Below are positions 24,302-33,515 of a stretch of 64,000 bases of DNA, one piece after another. The stretch lies in assembly GCF_000379085.1 (NCBI RefSeq), contig NZ_KB905379.1:242677-306676 (forward strand), in the 5' to 3' direction. Position numbers and translations under genes: made by a program. The notes under the pieces were generated by a model that saw only the letters and a list, made by a program, of their open reading frames with translations, was not told where the DNA came from and ran no database searches. The DNA is from Halomicrobium katesii DSM 19301. Lineage in GTDB: Archaea; Halobacteriota; Halobacteria; Halobacteriales; Haloarculaceae. How positions within the stretch are numbered: position 1 is the first letter of the stretch; each line of letters opens with the position of its first letter.

Positions 24302-25246
24302 TCATGTCGCCACCCCTTCGGCGAACTCTTCGCCGAACATGATGTACACCGCGAGCGTCGGCAAGGCGGCGATGAACGCACCCGCCATCCGAAGCGCGAA
24401 GTCCTGTCCTTCGAGTGACTGTCCCAGGCCCGCGAGGATCAACACGATCGGTGCGGCCGTACTGGACTCGGTCTGGACCAACACGAGCGTGAACAGCAGG
24501 TCGTTCCAGATCTGGGTGAACTGATAGATCAGAACGACGGCGAACATCGGTCCCGATAGCGGGAGGACGATCCGGCGATAGACGCGCCGGATCGACGCGC
24601 CGTCGAGCCGTGCCGCTTCGATCATCTCCTCGCTCATGTTCTTGTAGTACGATCGGAACAGCACCGTACAGATCGGGAGCCCGTAGGCGACGTGTGTGAC
24701 GATGAGCTCGACGACGCCGGTGTAGTCCGAGCTGATCCCGAGTGCCCACACGAAGCCGAGTGCCTCCTGCAGTGGCACCATCGACCAGAACTGCGAGAGC
24801 GGCACGAGCACGGCCTGATAGGGGATGAAGATCCCCGCGACGAACAGCGCGAGGATCGGTGCCTTGTACTTGGGCTTCCAGTTCGACTGCGTGATTCCGT
24901 AGGCTGCGAAGCTGCCCAGCAACGCGGAGATGACCGTCGCCGGCACCGCGTACAGCGCGCTGTTGACGAGCCCGCGCGCGAGCGCGTCGAACGCGGTCTG
25001 CCACTTCGCGAGCGTGAACACCTCCGGCGTCGGCGGTGCGAACGGGAGCGTTCCGCTGACGCCGGTGCTGGTCTTGAACGAGGTGACCAGTCCCGACTCG
25101 ATCGGGATCAGGAAGAACGCAAGGATCGCGAGCAGCCCGAGGTACAGCGCGACGCGATAGGCGTCGATCTCTGCGAGCAGTCCCGCTGGCTGGTCCGATC
25201 CCGCCGCCGATACAGCGCCACCGTCCGTCCGTGTCTCGTCGCTCAT
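24302..25246 (-). CDS. Sugar-type ABC permease (MalG-like)
   Basis: The 314-residue protein has an N-terminal cytoplasmic acidic tail and six transmembrane segments. The EAA coupling loop is MIEAARLDGASIRRVYRRIV (about residues 205-225). It forms the membrane channel with the preceding permease. Its start overlaps the end of that gene by four bases (25243-25246), which indicates coupled translation. Confidence 0.94.
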   Translation of the reverse strand: MSDETRTDGGAVSAAGSDQPAGLLAEIDAYRVALYLGLLAILAFFLIPIESGLVTSFKTSTGVSGTLPFAPPTPEVFTLAKWQTAFDALARGLVNSALYAVPATVISALLGSFAAYGITQSNWKPKYKAPILALFVAGIFIPYQAVLVPLSQFWSMVPLQEALGFVWALGISSDYTGVVELIVTHVAYGLPICTVLFRSYYKNMSEEMIEAARLDGASIRRVYRRIVLPLSGPMFAVVLIYQFTQIWNDLLFTLVLVQTESSTAAPIVLILAGLGQSLEGQDFALRMAGAFIAALPTLAVYIMFGEEFAEGVAT

Positions 25247-26229
25247 AGGTGTCCCTCCTTGTACTGGTAGTAGAGGTACGGGCCGACGATGCTCAGTGCC
25301 ATCAGGAACAGCATGATCGCGATCGCCGACGAGTACGCCCAGTTGAGGTTCGCGTACGCCTCACGGACCATCTTGGTCGCGAGGATGTCGGCCCCGTTCG
25401 GTGGTCGGTAACCGCCGACCAGCGAGTACAGGAAGTCGAAGGCCTTCAGCGCGAACACCATCAGGACGACCGAGGCGCTGATCGTCGATCCCTTCAGCTG
25501 TGGGATGATGACGCGCCAGTACATCCGCAGCGTCGACGCGCCGTCGACCTTGGCCGCCTCGTAGTGCTCGTCCGGAATCGCGCGCAACCCGGCGAGGTAG
25601 ACGACCATCGCATAGCCCGCGAACTGCCACATCAGCGCGAACACGACCGCCCAGAGAACGATATTTGGGCTACCGATCCAGTCGACTCGGTCGAGGCCGA
25701 CCGACGTGAGCACGATGTTGATGACGCCGTTGTTGAAGTTGTACATCCACGCCCAGAACTGGGCGGTCACCACGAACGAGAGGCTCATCGGGAGCAGGTA
25801 GATCGTCCGGAAGGTGTTCTCGAATCGGATGTTCCGATCGATCAGGATTGCGAGCCCGAGCCCGATCGCCAGCGTCACGAGCGTGAACCCGATCAGGAGC
25901 ACGAACGTGTTGACCGCGGCGTCGACGAAGCCGCTGTCGCTCAGCGCTCGGGCGTACATCTCCAGGTCCAGATCGCTGTAGTCCGGCGTTCCGAACCCCT
26001 GGAAGTCCGTCAGCGAGATCATGACGTTCCAGATGATCGCGCCGTAGACGAACAGCCCCACCAGCAGGAACGGCGGGAGCCAGAACTGCGAGGACTCGAC
26101 GAAGTCGCTGCCGAACCGCTCGTTCAGCTTGGTGATCGGCCCGAATCCGGTCTGTTGTTGTTCTTCGACGACCCCGCCGTCGGTGACTGCGTCGCCACTC
26201 TCCTCGGTGTCGTCGTTATGCGATGCCAT
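25243..26229 (-). CDS. Sugar-type ABC permease (MalF-like)
   Basis: The 328-residue protein has about six transmembrane segments after a 55-residue polar N-terminal tail. The EAA loop is YEAAKVDGASTLRMYWRVII (about residues 220-240). The ATG at 26229 (MASHNDD) was chosen; an in-frame GTG at 26241 would add four residues. It is the second gene of the importer operon, after the binding protein. Confidence 0.93.
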   Translation of the reverse strand: MASHNDDTEESGDAVTDGGVVEEQQQTGFGPITKLNERFGSDFVESSQFWLPPFLLVGLFVYGAIIWNVMISLTDFQGFGTPDYSDLDLEMYARALSDSGFVDAAVNTFVLLIGFTLVTLAIGLGLAILIDRNIRFENTFRTIYLLPMSLSFVVTAQFWAWMYNFNNGVINIVLTSVGLDRVDWIGSPNIVLWAVVFALMWQFAGYAMVVYLAGLRAIPDEHYEAAKVDGASTLRMYWRVIIPQLKGSTISASVVLMVFALKAFDFLYSLVGGYRPPNGADILATKMVREAYANLNWAYSSAIAIMLFLMALSIVGPYLYYQYKEGHL

Positions 26230-26282
26230 GTCTCTCACCACCTGTCGAAACCGCCGAAATCCGGTCGCTCATTGGACCGGAA

Positions 26283-27632
26283 TCAGTTGGAGACCGCGTC
26301 GATGAAGCCGCTGGTCGCCGCCTCGACGTTGTACGGTCCCGAGAACTCGCTGGAGATCACGTCGTTCAGCGTCGACATCGTCTCTGAGTCGACACCCAGA
26401 CCGTGCTGGAGGTTCGGGGGCCGCTCCTCGGCGTTGGCGAAGTCCTCCTGGGTCTCCTGGAGGTACGGACCGAACGCGCTCATGTCCACGTCCGTCCGGG
26501 TCGGGATCGATCCCTTGTACTGGTTGAACGCGACCTGTGCGGCCTCGCTCCCGGCGAAGGCCATGAACGTGTCCGTCTTCTCCGGGGTCGGGTTGTTCGA
26601 CGGGTAGAGGAACGAGTCGAAGTGGAGCATGTACATCCCCTCGGAGCCGGGGTACGTCTTGAAGCCCCAGTCCTCGTCGTACTCGAAGTCCTCGGCGTTG
26701 CGGAAGGCACCGGCCGCCCAGTTGCCCTGGTGGATGAAGGCGGCGTTGCCCTCGATGATGTTCTGGTTGGACTCCGTCAGACCGATCGAGGACGCGTCGT
26801 CGTTGATGTAGTTCTCGAGGATCTCGGCGACCGACTCGAAGGCCGACTGAACGGCGGCCTCGTCGGGACTGCCCTCGATGAAGTTCATGTACGGGTCGTA
26901 TCCTTCCTTCCCGAGCATGGTCGACGCCCACAGCTGGGTCGTCGTCCAGGTCCCACTCATACCGTGGGTCATCGGCACCGCGTCGGTCTCGGTCGCGACC
27001 GTCTCCAGTGCGTCGATCAGGGCCGAGACGCTGGTCAGCGAATCGGGATCGACGCCCGCCTCCTCGACGACCGAGGTGTTGTAGAACAGGCAGTTCAGTC
27101 GGTGGGAACCCAGTGGCACGGCTCGGAACGCACCGTTGTACTGGTGGAGATCGACCGCTTCCTGGACCATCACGTCCTCGAAGCCCTCTTCTTCCCACAC
27201 GCTGTCGGCCTCGCCCAGCACGCCCTCGTAGCGCTGGAGGTTCTTGCCGGGCCAGTTGGCGAAGGAACTCGGCGGGTTGTTGTTCTGCAGCCGATTGGCG
27301 ACGACTGCGTCGAGGTTCTGGTTCCCGCCCCCACCGATGGGGTTGAACTCGTGTTCCATATCGGGGTACTCCTCTTCGAACGCCTCGACGAGTGCTTCGG
27401 CCGCCGCTGCACCGTCGCCGCCGGTCCAGCCGTGAAGCACTTCGAGTGGGTCCCCGCTGCTGTCGCCGCCGTCACTGCCGTCACTGCCGTCGGTGTTCTC
27501 ACTGCCGCCGTCGCCGCCGTCGCCGCCGTCACCACCGCCGTCCCCGCTACAGCCAGCGAGGCCGATCAGTGTTGCCGCTCCTGTCGCTTCAACGAACCGC
27601 CGCCGCGAAAGTCGGTCACTATCGTCAGTCAT
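26283..27632 (-). CDS. Sugar-type ABC substrate-binding lipoprotein with Tat signal
   Basis: The 449-residue extracellular binding protein starts MTDDSDRLSRRRFVEATGAA. It has a twin-arginine (Tat) signal and a lipobox LAGC near residue 30, then a Gly/Asp-rich tether (residues about 32-60) and a family 1 solute-binding domain. Lipid-anchored Tat export is usual in haloarchaea. The substrate is probably a sugar or oligosaccharide, but the exact ligand cannot be told. It heads the operon with the two permeases and the ATPase. A strong TATA-like stretch lies upstream. Confidence 0.94.
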   Translation of the reverse strand: MTDDSDRLSRRRFVEATGAATLIGLAGCSGDGGGDGGDGGDGGSENTDGSDGSDGGDSSGDPLEVLHGWTGGDGAAAAEALVEAFEEEYPDMEHEFNPIGGGGNQNLDAVVANRLQNNNPPSSFANWPGKNLQRYEGVLGEADSVWEEEGFEDVMVQEAVDLHQYNGAFRAVPLGSHRLNCLFYNTSVVEEAGVDPDSLTSVSALIDALETVATETDAVPMTHGMSGTWTTTQLWASTMLGKEGYDPYMNFIEGSPDEAAVQSAFESVAEILENYINDDASSIGLTESNQNIIEGNAAFIHQGNWAAGAFRNAEDFEYDEDWGFKTYPGSEGMYMLHFDSFLYPSNNPTPEKTDTFMAFAGSEAAQVAFNQYKGSIPTRTDVDMSAFGPYLQETQEDFANAEERPPNLQHGLGVDSETMSTLNDVISSEFSGPYNVEAATSGFIDAVSN

Positions 27633-27662
27633 GGTACTCCATGATAGGGAATGATCGATTGC

Positions 27663-27673
27663 CATATATATTT
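27663..27673 (-). promoter_or_regulatory. TATA box of the ABC importer operon
   Basis: AAATATATATG on the minus strand is 31-41 bases before the binding-protein start codon, allowing a very short 5' leader. Confidence 0.7.
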
Positions 27674-27812
27674 GTCCCTCTGAGCGAAACCATTCTTACC
27701 GAAATTTCCTCACTTAGTTCTGTTTACTATTGCGAACAAACTGTGTGTCGACAGCCGACCAGAACGATCGAAGACCGATGGGCATACGGCGGTCCACGCG
27801 GTGATCGTACCC

Positions 27813-28472
27813 ATGCGCCCCTCGACGACCGCCGCAACGTACCCCATCGCTGGCGACGCGCGTGAGCGGCCGCTGCTCGCCGTGTGGCTGTCGCTCGCTC
27901 TCTCGTTCGTCGTCCCAGCCGTCCCACTGCTCCCGGTCGTCGGCTACGTCGTCCGTGTCCTGACGGCCAGCGAACGGGGTGACTCTCTTCCCCCGTTTCT
28001 CGCGGACGGTCGAACCCTCCTCCGGCAGTCCGTCGGCGGGTCGATCCTCTGTCTGTTCTTCCTCGGGCTACCCCTCGCCGCCCTGCTCGTGACGGTGTAC
28101 GGCGTCGTCACGCTGGACGCCAGCGCGGGCGACCTTCCGACCGGTCGCATTCTCGCCGGTTCGACGGCGACGCTGTGTATCGGCCTGCTGGGGCTCTACT
28201 TGCTCCCGATCGCGCTGACGGTGTACGGCCAGACGGGGTCGCTCCGGCAGGCGTTCTCCATCGCCTCGTTTCGATCGATCGGCGGCCACGGCGCGTACTT
28301 CTTCGGCTGGACGCTCGGCTTCGTCGCGCTTACTGTCACGCTCGGCATCGGAGGATCGCTCCTCACGTTCTCCCGCGCCGGGCCCCTCCTCGGGGCGTTC
28401 GTCTTCGCCTACGGATTCCTCGTCGCCGCGTACCTGTGGGGGCGTGCGATCGCCCGCGCACGCCGACGCTGA
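27813..28472 (+). CDS. DUF4013-type membrane protein
   Basis: The 219-residue protein has about five hydrophobic segments. It starts with a polar stretch (AATYPIAGDARERP) and has a central GDSLPPF motif in a loop (about residues 55-62) typical of DUF4013 proteins. The function of this archaeal and bacterial family is unknown. The ATG at 27813 was chosen; a GTG at 27801 is possible. It stands alone, divergent from the importer operon. Confidence 0.8.
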   Translation: MRPSTTAATYPIAGDARERPLLAVWLSLALSFVVPAVPLLPVVGYVVRVLTASERGDSLPPFLADGRTLLRQSVGGSILCLFFLGLPLAALLVTVYGVVTLDASAGDLPTGRILAGSTATLCIGLLGLYLLPIALTVYGQTGSLRQAFSIASFRSIGGHGAYFFGWTLGFVALTVTLGIGGSLLTFSRAGPLLGAFVFAYGFLVAAYLWGRAIARARRR

Positions 28473-28596
28473 CCGCTGACACACGACGACAGGGTATTTC
28501 TATATAGTGAACGGCACTCCGGGCCGACAGTGTCACGGCCCCGCTCTCGGGGTCGCCCGAGGACGAGTCTGTGAACGGCGACCGCCTGTGGTCGCC

Positions 28597-29935
28597 TCAC
28601 TCCGCGCCCTCGGTATCCGCCGGCTGGTGCAATCCGACGACGACGCGGGTCCCGCCGAACCGACTCTCTTCGACGCGGAGGTCCCCACCGGAGCTACGGA
28701 CGATCCAGCGGGTCAGCCACAGTCCCATCCCGCTACTGTGTGATACGGACGGTTGTAGGAATTTACCGGTGAGCGTCTCCCCCGTGGCGACGCTCACCGG
28801 TAAGCAACTACAACTTTCCGTATGAGAGCGCGCTCTCGGTGTCCTGTGTCAGTACGTCTCGTTCGACGGCGGGGAGTCCGGGGCCGTCGTCCGCGATCGC
28901 CAGCGACACGTCGTGGGCTGGGTCCCGTGGATTCCGGGACACCTCGACGTGGACGCTGGGATCGTCGCCGTCGTTGTGCTCGACCGCGTTTTCGAGCAGG
29001 TTCTCGACCGCGTACGGGAGCAGCTCGTGACCCCTGACGACGGTCGCGGTCGGCCCCGTCGTCGTGACCGTTGCCGCCGGCCAGTCGAGTTCCAGTCGCT
29101 CTCTGTTGTCGTCCAGTATCGACGACAGCTCGAACGTGGTCCTGTCCTCCTCATCGCCACAGTCACGCAGCCGCTCGATGTGGCGTGCCGTCTCGCTGAG
29201 CTCGGTGACGTTGTCGATCCGGCGCTCGATCGCGTCGACGTGATCGCTTGCTTCGGGCACCGCCTCGGCGAGCGCTTCGAGGTGCCCCCGCATCACGGTC
29301 ACGTCGTTTCGGATGTTGTGTCGCAACACTCGATTGAGCACACTGAGCCGTTGCTCGCGCGTCTTCTGCTCGGTGATGTCGGTCGTGACGAACGTCGCGC
29401 CGGTGAACTGGCCGTCGCTGGTGTACAGCGGTCCCGCCCACACTCGAACGTCCAGTATCGCGCCGTCGCTGTCGCGGTGCCGCGTTTCGACGCCGGTGAA
29501 CTGTTCGCCCGCTTCGAGCCGGCGACACCACGACTCGACGGTTTCCGGCGTGTCGGCCACGGTCTGGGAGTAAGGCCGACCCACGACTTCGGACTCCGCC
29601 CAGCCGAACATCGACTCGGCACCCGCGTTCCAGAGCTGTATCGCGCCCTCGCTGTCGACGACCACGATCGCGACCGGTGCGACCTCGACGACGGAGACGA
29701 ACCGACTCACCAGATATTCGATCGTCGTGGTGAGGACCTCCATCTCCTCCTCGGTGGTCAGGTGTTCCCGGAGAACAGTGACGAGGTCGACGACGAGCTG
29801 ATCGACCAGCTCGTCGCGATCCGTCGAGGCGTTGGACTGGTACGTGCTCAACAAGAGCTGCTGGACCTCAGTGTAGCCCTCGGTTCCGAGGACGTTGAAC
29901 AGCGCGCCGACGAGTTGCTCTGCGCTCCGACCCAT
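28597..29935 (-). pseudogene. PAS-containing sensor histidine kinase split by a palindromic element
   Basis: The frame from the ATG at 29935 encodes an N-terminal helical region (1-85), a PAS domain (about 86-200), a dimerisation helix with the His box LNRVLRHNIRNDV (about 215), the N box ENLLENAVEHND and G1 DDGPGLP of the ATPase domain. It then stops at 28808 after SALSYGKL. The missing G2 end (SHSSGMGLWLTRWIVRSSGG, to TGA at 28597) continues beyond a 79-bp palindromic element. Removing the element and one flanking TCA restores an uninterrupted frame. The truncated protein lacks the G2 box and is probably inactive. A DtxR-like palindrome covers the start codon region. Confidence 0.85.
28744..28822. 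mobile_element. Palindromic MITE-like element, subfamily I, copy 1 (in kinase gene)
   Basis: The 79-bp element begins TACGGACGGTTGTAGG and ends CTACAACTTTCCGTA, with an internal stem ACCGGTGAGCGTC / GACGCTCACCGGT. It is flanked by TGA on both sides (28741-28743, 28823-28825), and the reconstructed uninterrupted gene has only one such triplet. That fits a 3-bp target duplication. It is 77 of 79 bases identical to the reverse complement of the copy at 49652-49730. Confidence 0.85.
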
Positions 29936-29950
29936 TTAGGCAAGCCTAAA
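29935..29950. promoter_or_regulatory. DtxR/IdeR-like palindrome at the kinase start
   Basis: TTTAGGC-AA-GCCTAAA is a perfect 7-bp dyad immediately upstream of the start codon. TTAGG...CCTAA sites are bound by DtxR-family metal-dependent repressors, including iron regulators of haloarchaea, so iron or manganese control is suggested but not shown. Confidence 0.55.
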
Positions 29951-30165
29951 AAACAGTGGTGTAAAGAGGTTCCGGACAACAGTTCCCGCCGGACGGTGAC
30001 AGTAGCGCTCGCGTCCGCGGGCCGCGTGCGGTGGGCACTCGCCGGCTACGCCCGTGCGACATACGAAGAGCTACTCACACTCGAAGGACGAGCTGCGATG
30101 TCTCTCTTTCGAGAGACGAGCACACGCTACGCGGTGCTCGTCGGTTTGTGTTCGCGCCAGAACAA

Positions 30166-30236
30166 TGCGGTGGGGGGGATTTGAACCCCCGTTAGGACCG
30201 TGGCAGGGTCCTGTGATACCACTACACTACCACCGC
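30166..30236 (-). tRNA. tRNA-Gly (GCC)
   Basis: The 71-nt tRNA reads on the minus strand from GCGGTGGTAGTGTAGTGG to the 3' end CCCCCCACCGCA. The acceptor stem GCGGTGG/CCACCGC, the T arm with GGTTCAAATCC and the anticodon loop CTGCCAC (anticodon GCC) all fit. No intron and no encoded CCA are present. An A/T-rich run follows the 5' flank. Confidence 0.97.
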
Positions 30237-30351
30237 GGGTGAGTGCATTTTGATGTGGCGGGGGTGAAGAATAAAAGGCTTCCGAATTGGAGCCATAACC
30301 GTGGGAGGGCGACCCGAACGATACCCTCACACACCGGGGTCCCGTCTCGCG

Positions 30352-30660
30352 TTACGGGCTCCCGCCGACGACGAGCCACTGGTAGGTGAGACTGCCGATG
30401 CCGAGCATCACTATTCCCATGATGACGGTGCCGATAGCTATCCCCAGATTGAGGACACGGTACGGCAGGGCGTGGTCGCGCTCGAAGTCCTCTCGCTCGT
30501 AGATTTTCCTGAGCCCGGCGACGCAGACGAAGACCACGACCAGCGCATTGATGACGAGAAAGTTGTCCCACATTCCCGCGATCACGAGGTTGGCGAGAAT
30601 CGTGAGGCTCCCCAGCAGTGCCAACCCACCGCCGAGGAGGTAGAGTTGTCGCGTCAGCAC
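30352..30660 (-). CDS. Small membrane protein of unknown function (102 aa)
   Basis: The protein has three hydrophobic segments (about residues 7-30, 34-52 and 72-95) separated by a charged loop KIYEREDFERDH, which carries most of the polarity. I do not recognise a family. It stands alone between the tRNA and the ribosomal operon on the opposite strand. The ATG at 30660 is the only reasonable start. Confidence 0.65.
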   Translation of the reverse strand: MLTRQLYLLGGGLALLGSLTILANLVIAGMWDNFLVINALVVVFVCVAGLRKIYEREDFERDHALPYRVLNLGIAIGTVIMGIVMLGIGSLTYQWLVVGGSP

Positions 30661-30833
30661 GTGTCACAGTACCGATGGTGCCCGGATATATCCACCGTCG
30701 GAGCGTCCGTGGCGACAGCTGTCTGATCCCGCTCCAGTCCTTCCCAGTCGCATGGAACGTAGTCACGTGGAATCGCCAGGTAACGACCATCTAGGGCCGT
30801 GTGAACGCTTCTCATCGCGCGCGTGAAGCGGAC

Positions 30834-30842
30834 TCTTTTTAA
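30834..30842 (+). promoter_or_regulatory. Probable promoter of the S10/spc operon
   Basis: CTTTTTAAG lies about 58-66 bases before the first start codon. It would give a leader of roughly 30-35 bases, longer than the usual leaderless pattern and room for leader-based control. Confidence 0.5.
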
Positions 30843-30899
30843 GGATGGCTGGGGGATGTATCGGCACAGTCTAGTGGCGCGACGTGGAAGCGTTCCGGT

Positions 30900-31748
30900 A
30901 TGACGACTAGCGTACTCGTGCCGTCTTCCCTCGTCCGGGAAGCCGAGGACAGACGCGAGGCGACTCGCAAGCTGGGATACGTGGCCCGCGCGGCCGTCGT
31001 GTTCCAGGTCGATCGGCTGACGATCTTCCCCGATCCAGCGGGAGCGGGGAAGTGGGAAGACGGGTTCGTCGAAACCGTCTTGCGGTACGCCGCGACGCCG
31101 CCGTACCTCCGAAAAGAGGTCTGGGGCAAGCGGAACGAACTGGAGTACGTCGGCGTCTTACCGCCGCTCCGCGTCCGTTCACAGACCGGCTCCGGATCTG
31201 AGGGTTCGGGGTCGTTAAGACAGGGAATCGTGACCGAGGTCGGAGCTGATGGGCGCGTTCGGGTCAATTGCGGACTGCAACACCCGATCTCTCTCCCGGT
31301 ACCTTCCGCGATGGAAGTGCCCGGCGAGGGGGAGCGCGTCACCGTCAGGGTCTCTTCGCGACGGCCAGTCCGCGCAAAGCTCGTCGACGAGCCCCTCACC
31401 GGGTACGTCGTCGACACCGCGGACGTGGATACGGCACTCGAACGGTCCGACGCCGGGTTCGCCATCGCCGCATCGCGGTATGGTGAGGAACTCGGCGTCG
31501 ACCGGCTCGGCCAACTGGTCGAGCGCCGGGACGACGCGGGCCACATGACAGTGGCCTTCGGCGCTCCGGAGCGCGGGTTGCCAGCGATATTCGGATTGGA
31601 CCCGGACGACGCCGTCCCAGACGGCACAGGTGACGACGACGCCGGGTTCGACCTTTGGCTGAATACGGTTCCAAACCAGGGAAGCGAGGTCGTGCGAACC
31701 GAAGAAGCGATGTTCGCCACCCTCGCTTCGCTGACCCTCACGGAGTAG
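30900..31748 (+). CDS. Putative SPOUT RNA methyltransferase at the head of the S10 operon
   Basis: The 282-residue protein has an N-terminal VLVPSSLVREAEDRREATRKLG motif followed by a deep-knot methyltransferase pattern, interrupted by an inserted OB-like segment (residues about 105-170). This is the layout of the archaeal/eukaryotic PF02598 family of putative rRNA uridine methyltransferases. The C-terminal AFGAPERGLPAIFG is likely part of the cofactor knot. It precedes uL3 by three bases, so it is made together with ribosomal proteins and probably modifies rRNA. Confidence 0.85.
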   Translation: MTTSVLVPSSLVREAEDRREATRKLGYVARAAVVFQVDRLTIFPDPAGAGKWEDGFVETVLRYAATPPYLRKEVWGKRNELEYVGVLPPLRVRSQTGSGSEGSGSLRQGIVTEVGADGRVRVNCGLQHPISLPVPSAMEVPGEGERVTVRVSSRRPVRAKLVDEPLTGYVVDTADVDTALERSDAGFAIAASRYGEELGVDRLGQLVERRDDAGHMTVAFGAPERGLPAIFGLDPDDAVPDGTGDDDAGFDLWLNTVPNQGSEVVRTEEAMFATLASLTLTE

Positions 31749-31751
31749 ACC

Positions 31752-32768
31752 ATGCCACAACCAAGCAGACCACGCAAAGGCTCGCTGGGCTACGGCCCGC
31801 GTACGCGAGCGGCGAACGAAACGCCGCGCTTCAACAGCTGGCCGTCCGACGACGGCCAGGCTGGTCTCCAGGGGTTCGCCGGCTACAAGGCGGGAATGAC
31901 ACACGTCACTCTCGTCAACGACGAACCCAACTCCCCACGCGAGGGGATGGAAGAGACCGTCCCGGTGACGGTCGTGGAGACGCCGCCAGTGCGCGCCGTG
32001 GCAGTCCGAGCCTACGAAGACACGCCGTACGGCAAGCGTCCGCTCACGGAAGTCTGGACCGACGAGTTCCACTCGGAACTCGATCGCGCTCTGGACCTTC
32101 CCGAGGGCCACGACGCCGATGCCGCAGAGGAACAGGTACGCGACGCACTCGACGCCGGTGACATCGCGGACGTGCGCGTCGTCACGCACACGGTCCCCGA
32201 CGAACTGGCCAACGTGCCGAAAAAGAAGCCCGACGTGATGGAGACGCGAGTCGGCGGTGGCTCGCTGAGCGACCGATTCGAGCACGCGCTCGAACTGGTC
32301 GACGACGGCGGCGAACACGCCATGAACGACGTGTTCCGCGCCGGTGAGTACACCGACATCGCGGCCGTCACCAAGGGGAAAGGCACCCAGGGCCCCGTCA
32401 AGCGATGGGGCGTCCAGAAGCGGAAGGGCAAGCACGCCCGCCAGGGCTGGCGACGACGGATCGGCAACCTCGGTCCGTGGAACCCCTCCCGGGTCCGCTC
32501 GACGGTGCCCCAGCAGGGCCAGACCGGCTACCACCAGCGAACCGAGCTCAACAAGCGCCTCATCGACATCGGCGACGGCGACGACGCCAGCGTCGACGGC
32601 GGCTTCGTCAACTACGGCGAGGTCGACGGGCCGTACACGCTCGTCAAGGGCTCGGTCCCCGGTCCGGACCAGCGCCTCGTGCGCTTCCGACCGGCAGTGC
32701 GTCCGAACGACCAGCCGCGCCTCGACCCAGAGGTGCGCTTCGTCTCGACGCAGTCGAATCAGGGATAA
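31752..32768 (+). CDS. rpl3: 50S ribosomal protein uL3
   Basis: The 338-residue archaeal-length uL3 begins MPQPSRPRKGSLGYGPRTRA. The central loop TKGKGTQGPVKRWGVQKRKG is the extension that reaches the peptidyl-transferase centre. The N-terminal beta barrel and C-terminal tail are intact. It is the first ribosomal gene of the operon; the next start follows by three bases. Confidence 0.97.
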   Translation: MPQPSRPRKGSLGYGPRTRAANETPRFNSWPSDDGQAGLQGFAGYKAGMTHVTLVNDEPNSPREGMEETVPVTVVETPPVRAVAVRAYEDTPYGKRPLTEVWTDEFHSELDRALDLPEGHDADAAEEQVRDALDAGDIADVRVVTHTVPDELANVPKKKPDVMETRVGGGSLSDRFEHALELVDDGGEHAMNDVFRAGEYTDIAAVTKGKGTQGPVKRWGVQKRKGKHARQGWRRRIGNLGPWNPSRVRSTVPQQGQTGYHQRTELNKRLIDIGDGDDASVDGGFVNYGEVDGPYTLVKGSVPGPDQRLVRFRPAVRPNDQPRLDPEVRFVSTQSNQG

Positions 32769-32771
32769 CAC

Positions 32772-33515
32772 ATGCAGGCAACAATCTACGACCTGGACGG
32801 TAACGCAGGCGACGAGGTCGATCTGCCCGCGGTCTTCGAGACCACGGTCCGACCCGATCTCATCGCCAGTGCAGTGCGTGCCCAACAGGCAAACCGGAAG
32901 CAGGACTACGGGTCCGACGAGTACGCGGGACTGCGAACGCCTGCCGAGTCGTTCGGTAGCGGTCGCGGGATGGCCCACGTTCCCCGAGAGGGGGGCCAGG
33001 CACGGCGCGTCCCCCAGGCAGTCGGGGGCCGACCGGCCCACCCGCCGAAGGCCGAGAAGGACCGATCGCTGACGATCAACGACAAGGAGCGCAAGCTCGC
33101 GACGCGCTCGGCCATCGCTGCGACGGCCGACAGCGAACTCGTCGCCGAGCGCGGTCACGAGTTCGACGACGATCTCGAACTCCCGCTCGTCGTCGACGAC
33201 TCCTTCGAGGACCTCCAGAAGACCCAGGCCGTCGTCGACACGCTCGAATCGCTCGGCGTTCACGCCGACATCGAGCGCGCCGACGACACGAAGATCAAGG
33301 CCGGCAAGGGCTCCGCCCGCGGGCGGAAGTACCGTCGTCCCTCCTCGATTCTATTCGTCACCAGCGAGGAGCCGTCGAAGGCGGCTCGCAACCTCGCCGG
33401 TGCCGACGTGACCAGCGCGCGCGAGGTCAACGCAGAGGACCTCGCACCGGGCACCGCGCCCGGTCGGCTCACGATCTGGACAGAGAGCGCACTCGCGGAG
33501 GTGTCCGAGCGATGA
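32772..33515 (+). CDS. rpl4: 50S ribosomal protein uL4
   Basis: The 247-residue uL4 (L4e in archaeal nomenclature) has the long internal loop with GRGMAHVPREGGQARRVPQA that lines the peptide exit tunnel, and the late KGSARGRKYRRPSSILFV motif. It overlaps the uL23 start by four bases (33512-33515). Confidence 0.97.
   Translation: MQATIYDLDGNAGDEVDLPAVFETTVRPDLIASAVRAQQANRKQDYGSDEYAGLRTPAESFGSGRGMAHVPREGGQARRVPQAVGGRPAHPPKAEKDRSLTINDKERKLATRSAIAATADSELVAERGHEFDDDLELPLVVDDSFEDLQKTQAVVDTLESLGVHADIERADDTKIKAGKGSARGRKYRRPSSILFVTSEEPSKAARNLAGADVTSAREVNAEDLAPGTAPGRLTIWTESALAEVSER

Noticed and set aside
28507-28743. 78-codon plus-strand frame behind a TATATAG-like box
   Set aside because: Most of it is antisense to the split kinase gene end, and its composition is not that of a haloarchaeal protein.
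31215-33263. 682-codon minus-strand frame opposite uL3 and uL4
   Set aside because: It is a shadow of ribosomal protein genes, without promoter or domain support.
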